Position numbers and translations under genes: made by a program
From: JAUXFS01 sp963772635
GTDB taxonomy: Bacteria; Pseudomonadota; Alphaproteobacteria; Rhodospirillales; Defluviicoccaceae
DNA: 64,000 nucleotides
Direction: 5' to 3'
Assembly (NCBI GenBank): GCA_963772635.1
Contig: CAVYYK010000037.1
Span: 62,001-126,000, forward strand
Part shown: in pieces, positions 17,001-26,364 of the stretch
Numbering within the stretch: the stretch's first letter is position 1
Layout of the letters: each line of letters begins with the position of its first letter
Notes under the pieces: generated by a model
What the model saw: only the letters and a program-made list of their open reading frames with translations
The model's database searches: none
What the model was told of the DNA's origin: nothing

Positions 17001-17759
17001 ATGTTCTTGTCGTTTGAAAATCTGGAGCTTCGGTATGAACCGTTTCCGATCGGGATAGCCAAGCCGGCTATGGATGAAGCAACCTACAAAGAACTTGTCG
17101 CAAATTTTCCGTCAATGGACCTGTTTGAAGACTATGCTTATATGGGAAAACCGGGCAACAAGTTCGTTCTATCCGAAAAAGAAAACCCCCGTGTCTACAA
17201 TGAGTTCATGAAGTCGAATGCGATCTGGCGGAAGTTTTACGAGTGGGTGAAGAGCGACGCCTTCGTGTACGGCATCATGGACATGTTGAAGGAGCACGAC
17301 ATCGATCTAGGTTACACTTACGTTTCGCCCACACGGCGGCTGGCGAGGCGCCTCAAGGACCTCGTCAGGGGTCGAAACCGTCGGCAATTGCCTCCCCTCA
17401 AGTCGCGGTTCGAGTTTTCGGCGTTGCCTGCGGACGGGGGCAACTTGACCCCGCATACCGATGCGCCGACGAAGATCGTAACTCTGATCGTATCCATGGC
17501 CGATGAGGGTGAGTGGGACCCCGCGTTCGGCGGCGGAACCGATGTCAATCGACCGCGAGATACGCGACACATGTACAACTATTTCAATGAATTAGCGTCA
17601 TTCGGGGATATGGAGGTCTTGCATACCTATCCATTCCAACCCAACCAGGTGATCGTCTTTGTCAAGACGTTCAACTCATGGCACTCGGTGCGGCCAATGA
17701 CCGGAAACGGTTCCAAGGCGATGCGTAAGACGTTGACCATCAACATCGAGCCGCGGTGA
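17001..17759 (+). CDS. 2OG-Fe(II) oxygenase, second of a tandem pair
   Basis: A 252-residue protein, MFLSFENLELRYEPFPIGIA at its start, aligning with the preceding oxygenase from end to end. It keeps the same iron ligands: H-x-D in LTPHTDAPTKIVTLI and the distal His in FNSWHSVRPM, with RKTLTINIEPR at the end. The first half has diverged more, and its codon choice is less GC-rich than that of the first copy. The start follows GATGAGAAAAG at a usable distance. Both copies are intact, which suggests two different substrates or successive positions rather than redundancy. Confidence 0.8.
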   Translation: MFLSFENLELRYEPFPIGIAKPAMDEATYKELVANFPSMDLFEDYAYMGKPGNKFVLSEKENPRVYNEFMKSNAIWRKFYEWVKSDAFVYGIMDMLKEHDIDLGYTYVSPTRRLARRLKDLVRGRNRRQLPPLKSRFEFSALPADGGNLTPHTDAPTKIVTLIVSMADEGEWDPAFGGGTDVNRPRDTRHMYNYFNELASFGDMEVLHTYPFQPNQVIVFVKTFNSWHSVRPMTGNGSKAMRKTLTINIEPR

Positions 17760-17990
17760 TGGCGATTGCGATGGGCTCGGTTGTGTTGCAACTGCCGAGA
17801 ACTCGATCGCACAAGTGAAGCAGAGATGATCGCGTCTAGCAGATAGCCCCGGCCAGACGGGTTTCGATTCACCCATGACCGTTCCGGTCGCTGGTGGTTC
17901 TTGATCGTCTCGGCGGGCCGACGACCGTCACCGACCGGGTCGGTGCACCGGTTTCTTGGGAAAGACCCCGGCGACGGGGAGGAGCATTTC

Positions 17991-19958
17991 GTGTGCGGAA
18001 TCAGTGGCTTTTTGTCATTCAATAGGCGCCGAACCGAAGATGGACTGCATTCGATCGCCGTCGCTATGAGCGATAGCCTCGCCCATCGGGGCCCCGACGA
18101 TTTAGGGGTGTGGGTGGATGGCCAGTCGGGCGTGGCGCTCGGCCATCGTCGGCTTTCCATCCTCGACCTGTCGGCGGCGGGCAAGCAGCCGATGGAGTCG
18201 GAATCCGGCCGTTTCGTCATCGTCTACAATGGCGAGATCTACAACTTCCCGGAATTGCGGCGCGACCTCGAAGGTGGTGGACGCCGCTTTCGCGGGCACT
18301 CCGACACGGAAGTGCTTCTCGCCGCCATCGAGGAGTGGGGAATCGAGGAGTCGCTGAGACGCGCCAACGGCATGCTTGCTTTTGCCCTGTGGGACCGGGA
18401 ACGGAGGGCCCTGATTCTGGCCCGCGATCGGGTCGGCAAGAAACCGCTCTACTACGGTTGGTGCGGGGAAACGTTTCTGTTTGGCTCGGAACTCAAGGCC
18501 CTGCACCGTCATCCCGACTTCGACGACGAGATCGACACCAATGCCCTGGGCTTGTTCGTTCAATATTCCTGGGTTCCCGGTCCGCGCAGCATCTTCAGAC
18601 GGATCCGAAAGCTCCCTGCGGGAACCCTGCTCACGGTGTCCGCGGACGGGGTTTCCCGGGAAACGGAACCGGAATGCTATTGGTCCGCTCGCGAGGCGGT
18701 TGAACGCGGCAACGATACTCCGTTCTGCGGATCTTTCGAGGAAGCGACCGAGCGGCTCGACGAGCTGCTGCGGGACTCGGTACGGGGTCGGATGCTTTCC
18801 GACGTAAGTCTCGGCGCGCTGCTTTCGGGCGGCATCGATTCGACTGTGGTCGTCGCACTGATGCAGGCGTCGAGTTCGCAACCGATCAAGACATTCACCA
18901 TAGGCTTCTCCGATCCCCGGTACAACGAGGCCGAGCACGCCAGGGCCCTCGCCGACCATCTCGGCACGGACCACACCGAACTCACCGTGACGCCCGAGGA
19001 CAGCCTGGAGGTGATCCCAGGGCTCGCGACCCTCTTCGACGAGCCCTTCGCCGATCCTTCCCAGATCCCCACTTTCATCGTTTCGCGTCTCGCCCGCAGC
19101 AAAGTTACGGTCGCGCTCTCTGGCGACGGCGGAGACGAGGTGTTCGCCGGATACAGACGTTACCTCCGTTGCCTGGAGGACTGGAAAGCCTGGGGACGCC
19201 TGCCGCTATCGGTTCGACGAGGCGTTGCGTGCTCGGCATCGGCACTGGCGCGCCTGGAATGGCGATTGCTTGGTCCAGGCGAGACCTCGGATCCGAAGTC
19301 CGTCGCCAAGTGGCGGCGGGTTCTGGAAAAGCTGGACAAGCGGACGAGCGGGCTCGGTGCGGCAAGTCCGCTGGAGCATTTCTCGAAAATGCGCGCCCGT
19401 TGCGAGCGTGCGGGGGAGTTCGTAATTGGCGCCGACCCCGTTCCGAGTTTGCTCACCGATACCAACGAGTGGGCCGACGTTCCAGAACCGCTCCATGCCA
19501 TGATGTACCTGGACTTCGCCGGCTATCTCCCCGACAACAACCTGGTCAAAGTCGATCGGGCCAGCATGGGCGTCAGCCTCGAGGTCCGAAGTCCCCTGCT
19601 CGACTATCGCGTCGCCGAGCTGGCCTGGAGCCTTCCGCCGTCGATGCTGATCGAAGCGGGGAGGGGCAAGCGGATCCTCCGGCGCGTGCTCGAACGTTAC
19701 GTGCCGCGGGACCTGACCGACCGACCGAAATGGGGATTCGGCGTTCCGATCTCGGACTGGCTTCGAGGTCCTTTGCGCGCGTGGGCCGAGAGCTTGCTGG
19801 ACGAGAACCGTCTGCGACAGGAAGGCGTCTTTCACCCCGCCGCCGTAAGGCGGGTTTGGCGCCAGCACCTCACCGGTTGGCGCGATCACCGGGAGTTGCT
19901 GTGGAACATCCTGATGTTCCAGGCGTGGCGGGAGGCCTGGCCGCATGCAGCCAAGTAA
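17991..19958 (+). CDS. asnB: Asparagine synthase (glutamine-hydrolysing), glycan-cluster type
   Basis: A 655-residue class II glutamine amidotransferase. The GTG start at 17991, after GGGGAGGAG, makes Cys2 of the sequence VCGISGFLSF the catalytic nucleophile after Met removal. HRGPDDLGVW, GHRRLSILDLSAAGKQPM and VYNGEIYNFPELR are the glutaminase motifs. The synthetase domain has the PP-loop LLSGGIDSTVVVALM at about residue 280, and SGDGGDEVFAGYRRY and EVRSPLLDYRVAELAW follow. Copies in polysaccharide clusters often amidate sugar acids rather than make free asparagine. The last 14 bases overlap the glycosyltransferase gene, so the two are coupled. Confidence 0.9.
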   Translation: MCGISGFLSFNRRRTEDGLHSIAVAMSDSLAHRGPDDLGVWVDGQSGVALGHRRLSILDLSAAGKQPMESESGRFVIVYNGEIYNFPELRRDLEGGGRRFRGHSDTEVLLAAIEEWGIEESLRRANGMLAFALWDRERRALILARDRVGKKPLYYGWCGETFLFGSELKALHRHPDFDDEIDTNALGLFVQYSWVPGPRSIFRRIRKLPAGTLLTVSADGVSRETEPECYWSAREAVERGNDTPFCGSFEEATERLDELLRDSVRGRMLSDVSLGALLSGGIDSTVVVALMQASSSQPIKTFTIGFSDPRYNEAEHARALADHLGTDHTELTVTPEDSLEVIPGLATLFDEPFADPSQIPTFIVSRLARSKVTVALSGDGGDEVFAGYRRYLRCLEDWKAWGRLPLSVRRGVACSASALARLEWRLLGPGETSDPKSVAKWRRVLEKLDKRTSGLGAASPLEHFSKMRARCERAGEFVIGADPVPSLLTDTNEWADVPEPLHAMMYLDFAGYLPDNNLVKVDRASMGVSLEVRSPLLDYRVAELAWSLPPSMLIEAGRGKRILRRVLERYVPRDLTDRPKWGFGVPISDWLRGPLRAWAESLLDENRLRQEGVFHPAAVRRVWRQHLTGWRDHRELLWNILMFQAWREAWPHAAK

Positions 19959-21300
19959 GACACGGGCGGTCGAGCAGGACCTTTCCCCCGAGCAAGCAAC
20001 GGCCGGCTCTGGGCGCCCGGATGGTCCGGGCGCTGGGAAGCGGGCAGCGCACATTGCCGTGTTCCTGGATCATCTGCGTGGCGGCGGCATGCAGAAGATG
20101 AGATTGATCATCGCTCGTGGATTGGCGGAGCGGGGTCATCGGGTCGATCTGGTCCTTTGTGATGTCCGTGGTTCTCTTCGCGATCAGGTTCCCGAGACCG
20201 TGAACCTGGTCGAACTCCACCCGACTGGTGCCCTCCGGGCCGGCGCCCTCGCCTTGGCGACGGATCCCGGGAGTTCGGGACCGTTTTTGATGTCTATGCT
20301 GCTTTCCCGAGAAGTATCGCCGACGCTCCAGTTCTTTCCCGATTTCGTTCGTTATCTGAAGCGCGCGAAACCCGATGCGATCCTTTCGGCGAATCCGGAC
20401 AAGAACATTGAAACCTCGCTCGCCCGCCGCCGCGCCGGGGTAGCGGCGAGATTGGTAGTGAGCGAACATAACACCTTGTTGCAGGGGCATCCGTTGGGCC
20501 GAGGATGGCGGGGGCGTCTCCTCTCATGGTCGTTGCGCCGCGTCTACCGGCACGTGGATGCCATCATCGGGGTTTCGGACGGAGTTGCAGAGGACATCTC
20601 CAAGAGAACGGGACTGCCGCGAGAGCGCATCAACACGGTGTACAATCCCACGGTGACGCCAGAGCTTCTGCAAAAAGCCAGGGAGCCGTTAAATCACCCT
20701 TGGTTCGGGCCCGATTGCCCACCGGTGATCCTTGGCGTGGGGCGGTTGGGTGAGGCGAAAGACTTCCCCAACCTCGTTCGCGCTTTTGCGCGGGTGCGCG
20801 AAAAGCGGCCTGCGCGTCTGATGATTTTGGGAGAGGCAAAGAAGGCCGACAAGACCACGAAGCGCCAACGGGAGCTGAAGGCCCTCGCCGGCGAGCTTGG
20901 CGTCGACGCCGACGTCCAGTTGCCGGGTTTCGTGCAGAACCCGTATGCGTACATGGCCCGCGCCGCCGTCTTCGCCATGTCGTCGGTGCACGAAGGGCTG
21001 CCCAACGTCTTGATCGAAGCGCTAGCGTGCGGTTGTCCGGTGGTCAGCACCGATTGCCCAAGCGGCCCGGCCGAGATCCTCGACCGCGGAAGGTACGGCC
21101 CGCTGGTGCCGCTCCGTGACCACGTGGCGCTCGCCGACGCCATCCTCCGCACTCTCGAATTGCCTCCAGATACCGAACTGCTTCGCGAAAGAGGGGCGAT
21201 GTTTTCCGTCGAGCGCGCCGTCGATAATTACGAGAGCCTGTTGTTGGGCCGATCGGCGCCGGACGCCGCCGGGGCGCGGCCGAGCGCATCGGGGGCGTAA
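19945..21300 (+). CDS. GT4-family glycosyltransferase
   Basis: A 451-residue GT-B enzyme. The N-terminal domain begins after a 35-residue disordered leader with HIAVFLDHLRGGGMQKMRLIIARGL, the acceptor-side strand and Gly-rich loop typical of GT4. LSANPDKNIETSLARR and VVSEHNT follow. The donor domain has PPVILGVGRLGEAKDFPNLVR at about residue 255, and SSVHEGLPNVLIEALACGCPVVSTDCPSGPAEIL is the E-x7-E donor-binding motif. It starts 14 bases before the end of asnB. The sugar and acceptor are unknown. It should act at the cytoplasmic face of the inner membrane on a lipid-linked glycan. Confidence 0.9.
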   Translation: MQPSKTRAVEQDLSPEQATAGSGRPDGPGAGKRAAHIAVFLDHLRGGGMQKMRLIIARGLAERGHRVDLVLCDVRGSLRDQVPETVNLVELHPTGALRAGALALATDPGSSGPFLMSMLLSREVSPTLQFFPDFVRYLKRAKPDAILSANPDKNIETSLARRRAGVAARLVVSEHNTLLQGHPLGRGWRGRLLSWSLRRVYRHVDAIIGVSDGVAEDISKRTGLPRERINTVYNPTVTPELLQKAREPLNHPWFGPDCPPVILGVGRLGEAKDFPNLVRAFARVREKRPARLMILGEAKKADKTTKRQRELKALAGELGVDADVQLPGFVQNPYAYMARAAVFAMSSVHEGLPNVLIEALACGCPVVSTDCPSGPAEILDRGRYGPLVPLRDHVALADAILRTLELPPDTELLRERGAMFSVERAVDNYESLLLGRSAPDAAGARPSASGA

Positions 21301-21397
21301 GCTTGCGGAGCGAATATCTACGGAGTATCTATCCTGCGGTCAGCGGAGCCCACGCTCGCCAATGCCGGATCCGCGTCGATCCAAATCCCCAGCGAGA

Positions 21398-22195
21398 ATG
21401 TTTGGAAGCCTCTTGCAAGCAATAAAGACAGTAATCCTGGCCGGCGGGCTCGGCTCTCGACTCTCCGAGGAAACCGACGTCAAGCCCAAACCGATGGTCG
21501 AAATCGGCGGCATGCCGATTCTCTGGCACATCATGAAGATCTACGGCCACTACGGGCTTACCGACTTCATCATCTGCCTCGGCTACAAGGGCTACGTCAT
21601 CAAGGAATACTTCGCCAACTACGTCCTCCACCGCTCGGACGTGACCGTCGACCTCGCCAACAACCGGCTCGAGTTCCACAGCAGCGACGCCGAGCCATGG
21701 CGGGTCACCCTGGTCGATACCGGCGACAAGACCATGACCGGAGGCCGGTTGAAGCGCGTCGCGTCCTATCTGGAGGGCGAAGAGAGCTTCTGCATGACTT
21801 ACGGTGACGGTGTTGCCGATGTCGATATCGGTTCGCTGGTCGACTTCCATCGTGCCGGCGGTCGCCTGGCGACGATGACCGCCGTCCGGCCACCGGGACG
21901 GTTCGGCTCGGCGGTGCTCGACGATGATCGGGTCGCACGCTTCACCGAGAAGCCTCCCGGCGACGGCGGCTACATCAACGGCGGTTTCTTCGTTCTGTCG
22001 CCAAAGGTGCTGGATCTCATCGACGGCGACCATGTCGGCTGGGAGCAGACGCCGCTCGAGCGTCTCGCCGCCGAGGACCAGTTGACGGCTTTCCGCCACG
22101 ACGGGTTCTGGTTGCCGATGGATACCCTGCGCGACAAGTGGGTGCTGCAGAACCTGTGGGAGACCGATCGGGCGCCGTGGAAGGTTTGGGCATGA
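21398..22195 (+). CDS. rfbF: Glucose-1-phosphate cytidylyltransferase
   Basis: A 265-residue protein that makes CDP-glucose from CTP and glucose 1-phosphate. TVILAGGLGSRLSEETDVKPKPMVEIGGMPI carries the nucleotide-binding loop near residue 12, MTYGDGVADVDIG is the metal-binding strand, FTEKPPGDGGYINGGFFVL is the sugar-binding loop, and the tail WLPMDTLRDKWVLQNLWETDRAPWKVW is diagnostic for RfbF. The ATG at 21398 gives a length close to the usual 256. Its stop overlaps the start of the CDP-glucose dehydratase gene as ATGA. Confidence 0.95.
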   Translation: MFGSLLQAIKTVILAGGLGSRLSEETDVKPKPMVEIGGMPILWHIMKIYGHYGLTDFIICLGYKGYVIKEYFANYVLHRSDVTVDLANNRLEFHSSDAEPWRVTLVDTGDKTMTGGRLKRVASYLEGEESFCMTYGDGVADVDIGSLVDFHRAGGRLATMTAVRPPGRFGSAVLDDDRVARFTEKPPGDGGYINGGFFVLSPKVLDLIDGDHVGWEQTPLERLAAEDQLTAFRHDGFWLPMDTLRDKWVLQNLWETDRAPWKVWA

Positions 22196-23245
22196 CACCC
22201 GCCTTTTGGCGCGACCGGCGCGTGCTGTTGACCGGGCATACCGGGTTCAAGGGCGCGTGGCTGGCGTTGTGGCTGGAGAGACTGGGGGCCAGGGTCACCG
22301 GGGTCGCGCTGCCACCGGCGACCGATCCGAGCCTGTTCGACGCGTTGGCGCCTTGGCCAGAGCCTCGTTTCGATCGTCGGTGATCTTCGCCAGCCCGGGG
22401 TCGCCGCCGATGCCCTCGGCGAGAGCGCGCCGGAGATCGTCTTCCATCTGGCGGCCCAGGCGCTGGTGCGGCCGTCCTACGTCGACCCGGTCGGCACCTT
22501 CGACACCAACGTGCTCGGGACCGTGAACGTGCTCGAGGCGGTGCGCCGGACGCCGTCGGTCCAGGTCGTGGTCGTGGTCACCAGCGACAAGGTCTATGCC
22601 AACGATCAGAGCGGCCAGCCCTTCGGCGAGGACGACAAACTGGGGGGCCGGGACCCGTACAGCGCGTCGAAGGCGTGCCAGGAGATCGTCACCGCGAGCT
22701 ATCGCGAGAGTTTTCTGGCCGAACGGGGAGTGCGGGTCGTCAGCGCCCGCGCCGGCAACGTCATCGGCGGCGGCGACTGGGCCGTCGACCGGCTGATCCC
22801 CGATTTCATCCGCGCAGCGGAAGCGGGCCGGCCGGTGGTGCTGCGGCACCCGGACGCGACGCGGCCGTGGCAGCATGTGCTGGATCCGCTGCTCGGCTAT
22901 CTGATCTATGCCGAACGCCTTCATGCCGGGAGCGATGTACCCACCGCCCTCAACTTCGGACCGTCGTCGGACGACGTCTGGCCGGTGCGCCGGGTCGTCG
23001 AACGGCTGGCGCGGTCCTGGGGTGACGGAATCGGCTGGACCGCCGACAACGCGGAGACGGTGCACGAGGCGCAGGCGCTGACCCTCGACGCGACCCGGGC
23101 AACTCGTTCGCTCGGGTGGCGCCCGCGGCTCGGCCTCGACGACGCCCTCGACTGGACCGCTTCCTGGTACCGTGCACACGGCGAGGGGCGCGACATGCGC
23201 GCCTACAGCCTCGAGCAACTGGATCGTTACGGGGACATGCAGTGA
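22192..23245 (+). pseudogene. rfbG: CDP-glucose 4,6-dehydratase, frame broken by one base
   Basis: The N-terminal part (RVLLTGHTGFKGAWLALWLE, the Rossmann NAD loop) reads from ATG 22192 to a stop at 22381. The rest reads one frame further on, through VGDLRQPGVAADALGE, FHLAAQALVRPSY, the catalytic Y-x-x-x-K in RDPYSASKACQEIV and the RfbG signature SARAGNVIGGGDWAVDRLIP, to 23245. One extra base between about 22341 and 22362 accounts for it; dropping one G of the GTTGGCG stretch restores a family-like junction. Everything else is well conserved, so sequencing error is likely. The enzyme makes CDP-4-keto-6-deoxyglucose from the rfbF product. Confidence 0.85.
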
Positions 23246-24489
23246 TGGCTGCTCAACCGCGCTTGGCGTGCCGCTCCTGTGGCGCCGAACTCGAACACAC
23301 CTTCGTCGATCTGGGCGCGACCCCGCTGGCGAATTCCTACCTCACGGCGGCGGACCTGGCGAAACCGGAGCCCCGCTACCCGTTGCACGCCCGCGTCTGC
23401 GAGAGCTGTTTCCTGGTACAGGTCGAATCGGTGGTGCCGGCCGAGGAGATCTTCGGCGACTACGCCTACTTCTCCAGCTACGCCGAGTCGTGGGTCGAGC
23501 ATGCCCGCAGGTTTGCCCGAGCCGCGGTCGCGCGCTTCGGCCTGGACCGCAACAGCCTGGTGGTCGAGGTTGCCAGCAACGACGGCTACCTGCTCAAGCA
23601 TTTCGTCGGCGCCGGCATTCCGGTCCTCGGCGTCGAACCGGCGGCCAACGTGGCGGAGGCGGCGGTCGCCGCCGGGGTGCCGACGGAGGTGCGCTTCTTC
23701 GGCGAGGCGTTCGCGCGCGAACTGGCTGGTCGCCGAGGGGCGGCAGATCTCCTTGTCGGCAACAACGTGCTCGCCCACGTTCCCGATCTCAACGATTTCG
23801 TCGCCGGCCTGGCACTGCTCTTGAAGCCGGCCGGGGTCTTGTCGATGGAGTTTCCGCACCTGTTGCGGCTGATTGAAGAGGTCCAGTTCGACACCATCTA
23901 TCACGAGCATTTCAGCTATTTCTCGTTTCTGGCGGCGGAGCTTGTGTTCGCCCGGCACGGTCTTTCGATCTTCGACGTCGAGCGGCTTTCCACCCACGGC
24001 GGTAGCCTCAGGATCTTCGCCTGCCGAGCGGATGGAATCGATCGCCCGACGACGACGGCGATCGAGGCCCTCAGACGAGAAGAGAAGGAGGCCGGGCTCG
24101 ATCGGTTGGAGGGCTATGCCGGATTTGCCGAACGGGTCGAGGCGGTCAAGACCGGCCTCCGCGATTTCCTGGAAACGGCCAAGGCCGCGGGGAACGCGGT
24201 CGTCGGCTACGGGGCGGCGGCCAAGGGCAACACGCTGTTGAACACCTGCGGGATCGACGGCGGCCTGATCGATTACGTGGTCGACCGCAATCCGCACAAG
24301 CAGGGGCACTTCCTTCCCGGCAGCCACCTGCCGATCCATTCCCCGGAAAGGATTTTCGAGACCAGACCCGACTATGTGCTGATCTTGCCCTGGAACCTCA
24401 GGGACGAGATTGTCGGATCGATGGCCGGCATCCGCGACTGGGGCGGCCGGTTCGTGGTCGCCGTCCCCCACTTGGGGGTTCTCCCATGA
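23245..24489 (+). CDS. NDP-hexose C-methyltransferase
   Basis: A 414-residue protein of the TylC3/NovU type. The N-terminal zinc-binding part has CRSCGAELEHTFVDLGATPLAN and then VCESCFLVQ, giving C-x2-C pairs. SAM-binding follows with VVEVASNDGYLLKHF at about residue 108 and GVEPAANVAEAA. NNVLAHVPDLNDFV and FPHLLRLIEEVQFDTIYHEHFSYFS are the conserved catalytic section. The C-terminal domain has VVGYGAAAKGNTLLNTCGI. These enzymes add a methyl branch to carbon 3 of 4-keto-6-deoxyhexoses. Its start overlaps the rfbG stop (TGATG), so it probably methylates the CDP-sugar made by the two preceding genes. Confidence 0.85.
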   Translation: MAAQPRLACRSCGAELEHTFVDLGATPLANSYLTAADLAKPEPRYPLHARVCESCFLVQVESVVPAEEIFGDYAYFSSYAESWVEHARRFARAAVARFGLDRNSLVVEVASNDGYLLKHFVGAGIPVLGVEPAANVAEAAVAAGVPTEVRFFGEAFARELAGRRGAADLLVGNNVLAHVPDLNDFVAGLALLLKPAGVLSMEFPHLLRLIEEVQFDTIYHEHFSYFSFLAAELVFARHGLSIFDVERLSTHGGSLRIFACRADGIDRPTTTAIEALRREEKEAGLDRLEGYAGFAERVEAVKTGLRDFLETAKAAGNAVVGYGAAAKGNTLLNTCGIDGGLIDYVVDRNPHKQGHFLPGSHLPIHSPERIFETRPDYVLILPWNLRDEIVGSMAGIRDWGGRFVVAVPHLGVLP

Positions 24490-24639
24490 CGTTGCAGGAA
24501 ACCCTGGTGACGAATGGGGCGCCATGGCGAACAGTGTGCCGAGGAACGGAGCGGTGAGGGACTTGAAGCGCTTTGACAGGTTCGTGAAACGAAAGCGTCG
24601 ACGAACTTGGGCCGCGTTGTCGCGGTGGCACGAGAGGGG

Positions 24640-24810
24640 CGGGCTCGAGGTGGTCTGGATCGACAAAGGCAAGGCCCACAAGCCCTACGCGTTCGGCTGC
24701 AAGGCGGGGGGATCGCGGCGACCAACCGGGAGAGCCCGGTCCCGGCCGCCGGAGCCTTCGAGGGGAACCCTTGCGACGGCCACACCCTGCGCCTCATCCC
24801 CAACACACCG
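24640..24810 (+). pseudogene. IS5-family transposase remnant
   Basis: In the 456-base gap after the C-methyltransferase, one frame reads VVWIDKGKAHKPYAFGCK and the next, after a shift in the GCGGGGGGATC run near 24705-24715, reads GIAATN, then AGAFEGNPCDGHTL. These match the catalytic core of many IS5-group transposases (GKAHKPYEFG, then GNPYDGHTL). Both ends are missing and no inverted repeats are visible. It marks an old insertion at the border between GC-rich sugar genes and the AT-rich MBOAT gene. The rest of 24490-24945 shows nothing else I recognise. Confidence 0.6.
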
Positions 24811-24945
24811 GCACTCCTTTTTGCCCGGATCCTGGCCACCTTCCTTGGGCCCGTGACACAACCCGATACGTGTTCCCAGCTTCCCGGCTTCCAAAAATCA
24901 ATCGCTTAGGCGTTCCTCAGGGCCGGTCATTTATTTAAACCTGCC

Positions 24946-26362
24946 ATGTTATTTAATTCAAAAACATTTATCATATTTTTTATTATAGTATACGGTTTAT
25001 ATATAATATTCCGTAAAAACAAGAGTCGTCAAAATTTTCTCTTGCTTGTCTCCAGCTACGTTTTTTATGGCGCTTGGGATTGGCGGTTTCTTTTTCTTAT
25101 TTTGCTTTCGACCTGCATTGATTTCTTTGTCGGGAGAGCGCTTGGTCGCACCGAAAGGACGAAGCCGCGCAAATTTCTCCTCGTCCTATCCGTTGTCTCT
25201 AATTTGTCGATACTCGGTTTCTTCAAATATTTCAATTTTTTTGCCGAATCCTTCGTGCAATTGCTAAATCACCTGGGCATGTCAGCGGGTTACGTCACTC
25301 TCCATATCATCCTGCCGATCGGTATCTCGTTTTACACCTTTCAAACTCTCAGTTACACCATCGACATCTATCGACGGAGAATCACGCCTACGGACAGCTT
25401 TTTCGATTTCGCACTGTTCGTCTCCTTTTTTCCCCAGCTGGTTGCCGGACCCATCGAGAGAGCGCGTCACCTCCTGCCGCAGATTGAGCGATCCAGAGAG
25501 ATAACCCTCGAGCAAGTGGACGCGGCGATCTTTCTTATCCTATGGGGATACTTCAAAAAGGTCGTGGTCGCCGACAATATAGGGATGATTGCCGACAATG
25601 TATTCAATAATTATAGTCAATTTGAGGGGCTTCCTATTTTGTTCGGTGTCCTCGCTTTTACAATACAAATCTACTGCGATTTTTCAGGGTACTCTGATAT
25701 CGCGCGAGGACTTTGCAAGTTATTGGGTTTTGACTTGATGGTAAATTTTCGTCTTCCCTACTTCGCTCTCAATCCCACCGACTTCTGGCAGCGATGGCAT
25801 ATTTCCCTGTCTTCGTGGCTTCGCGATTATTTGTACATCTCCTTGGGTGGAAATCGCGGAGGACCCGTCAGGACATACCGCAATCTATTTCTCACCATGC
25901 TGCTCGGTGGGCTTGTGGCACGGAGCCGCATGGCCCTTCGTCCTCTGGGGCGCATATCATGGTCTCATCCTCTGTGCCTACCGGGTGTTGGATCGGAGAC
26001 CCGAGCATCGGGATCCGTGGAGCGGTCGATATCCCTACTGGCGAATTGTCGGCAAAATGATGCTCATGTTTGTCCTGACGATGGTCGGGTGGGCCATTTT
26101 TCGTTCGCAGTCCATGGAACAGCTGCTGTATATCGTCGGTCATGTCGGAGTTGGTTCTTGGGATTTCGAAATGGCCTACAAACTCGCGCTGTTTGGGCTG
26201 CCCGTCGTCCTCATGGATCTCGCCCAATACCGCAGTGGGGATTTGCTCGTGGTCACGAAGCAGAATTACTTGGTCCAGGGTCTGGTCTATGGCGTCTTGA
26301 TTACCGGCATTATCGTTTTCGGCGTCAGGGACTCCCTCGAATTCATCTACTTTCAGTTTTGA
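24946..26362 (+). pseudogene. MBOAT-family O-acyltransferase (AlgI/DltB-like), frame broken by one base
   Basis: The first 320 codons read from ATG 24946: hydrophobic segments, then LPIGISFYTFQTLSYTIDIY, VAGPIERARHLLPQI, IYCDFSGYSDIARG and NPTDFWQRWHISLSSWLRDY, all hallmarks of MBOAT acyltransferases such as AlgI, PatA and DltB. At the GGG of 25909-25911 the true frame moves by one: the next frame gives GLWHGAAWPFVLWGAYHG with the catalytic His, and continues to TGA 26360-26362. One extra G explains it. The DNA is strikingly AT-rich up to about 25800. With the following SGNH-like gene it should O-acylate an exported glycan. Confidence 0.85.
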
Positions 26363-26364
26363 AG

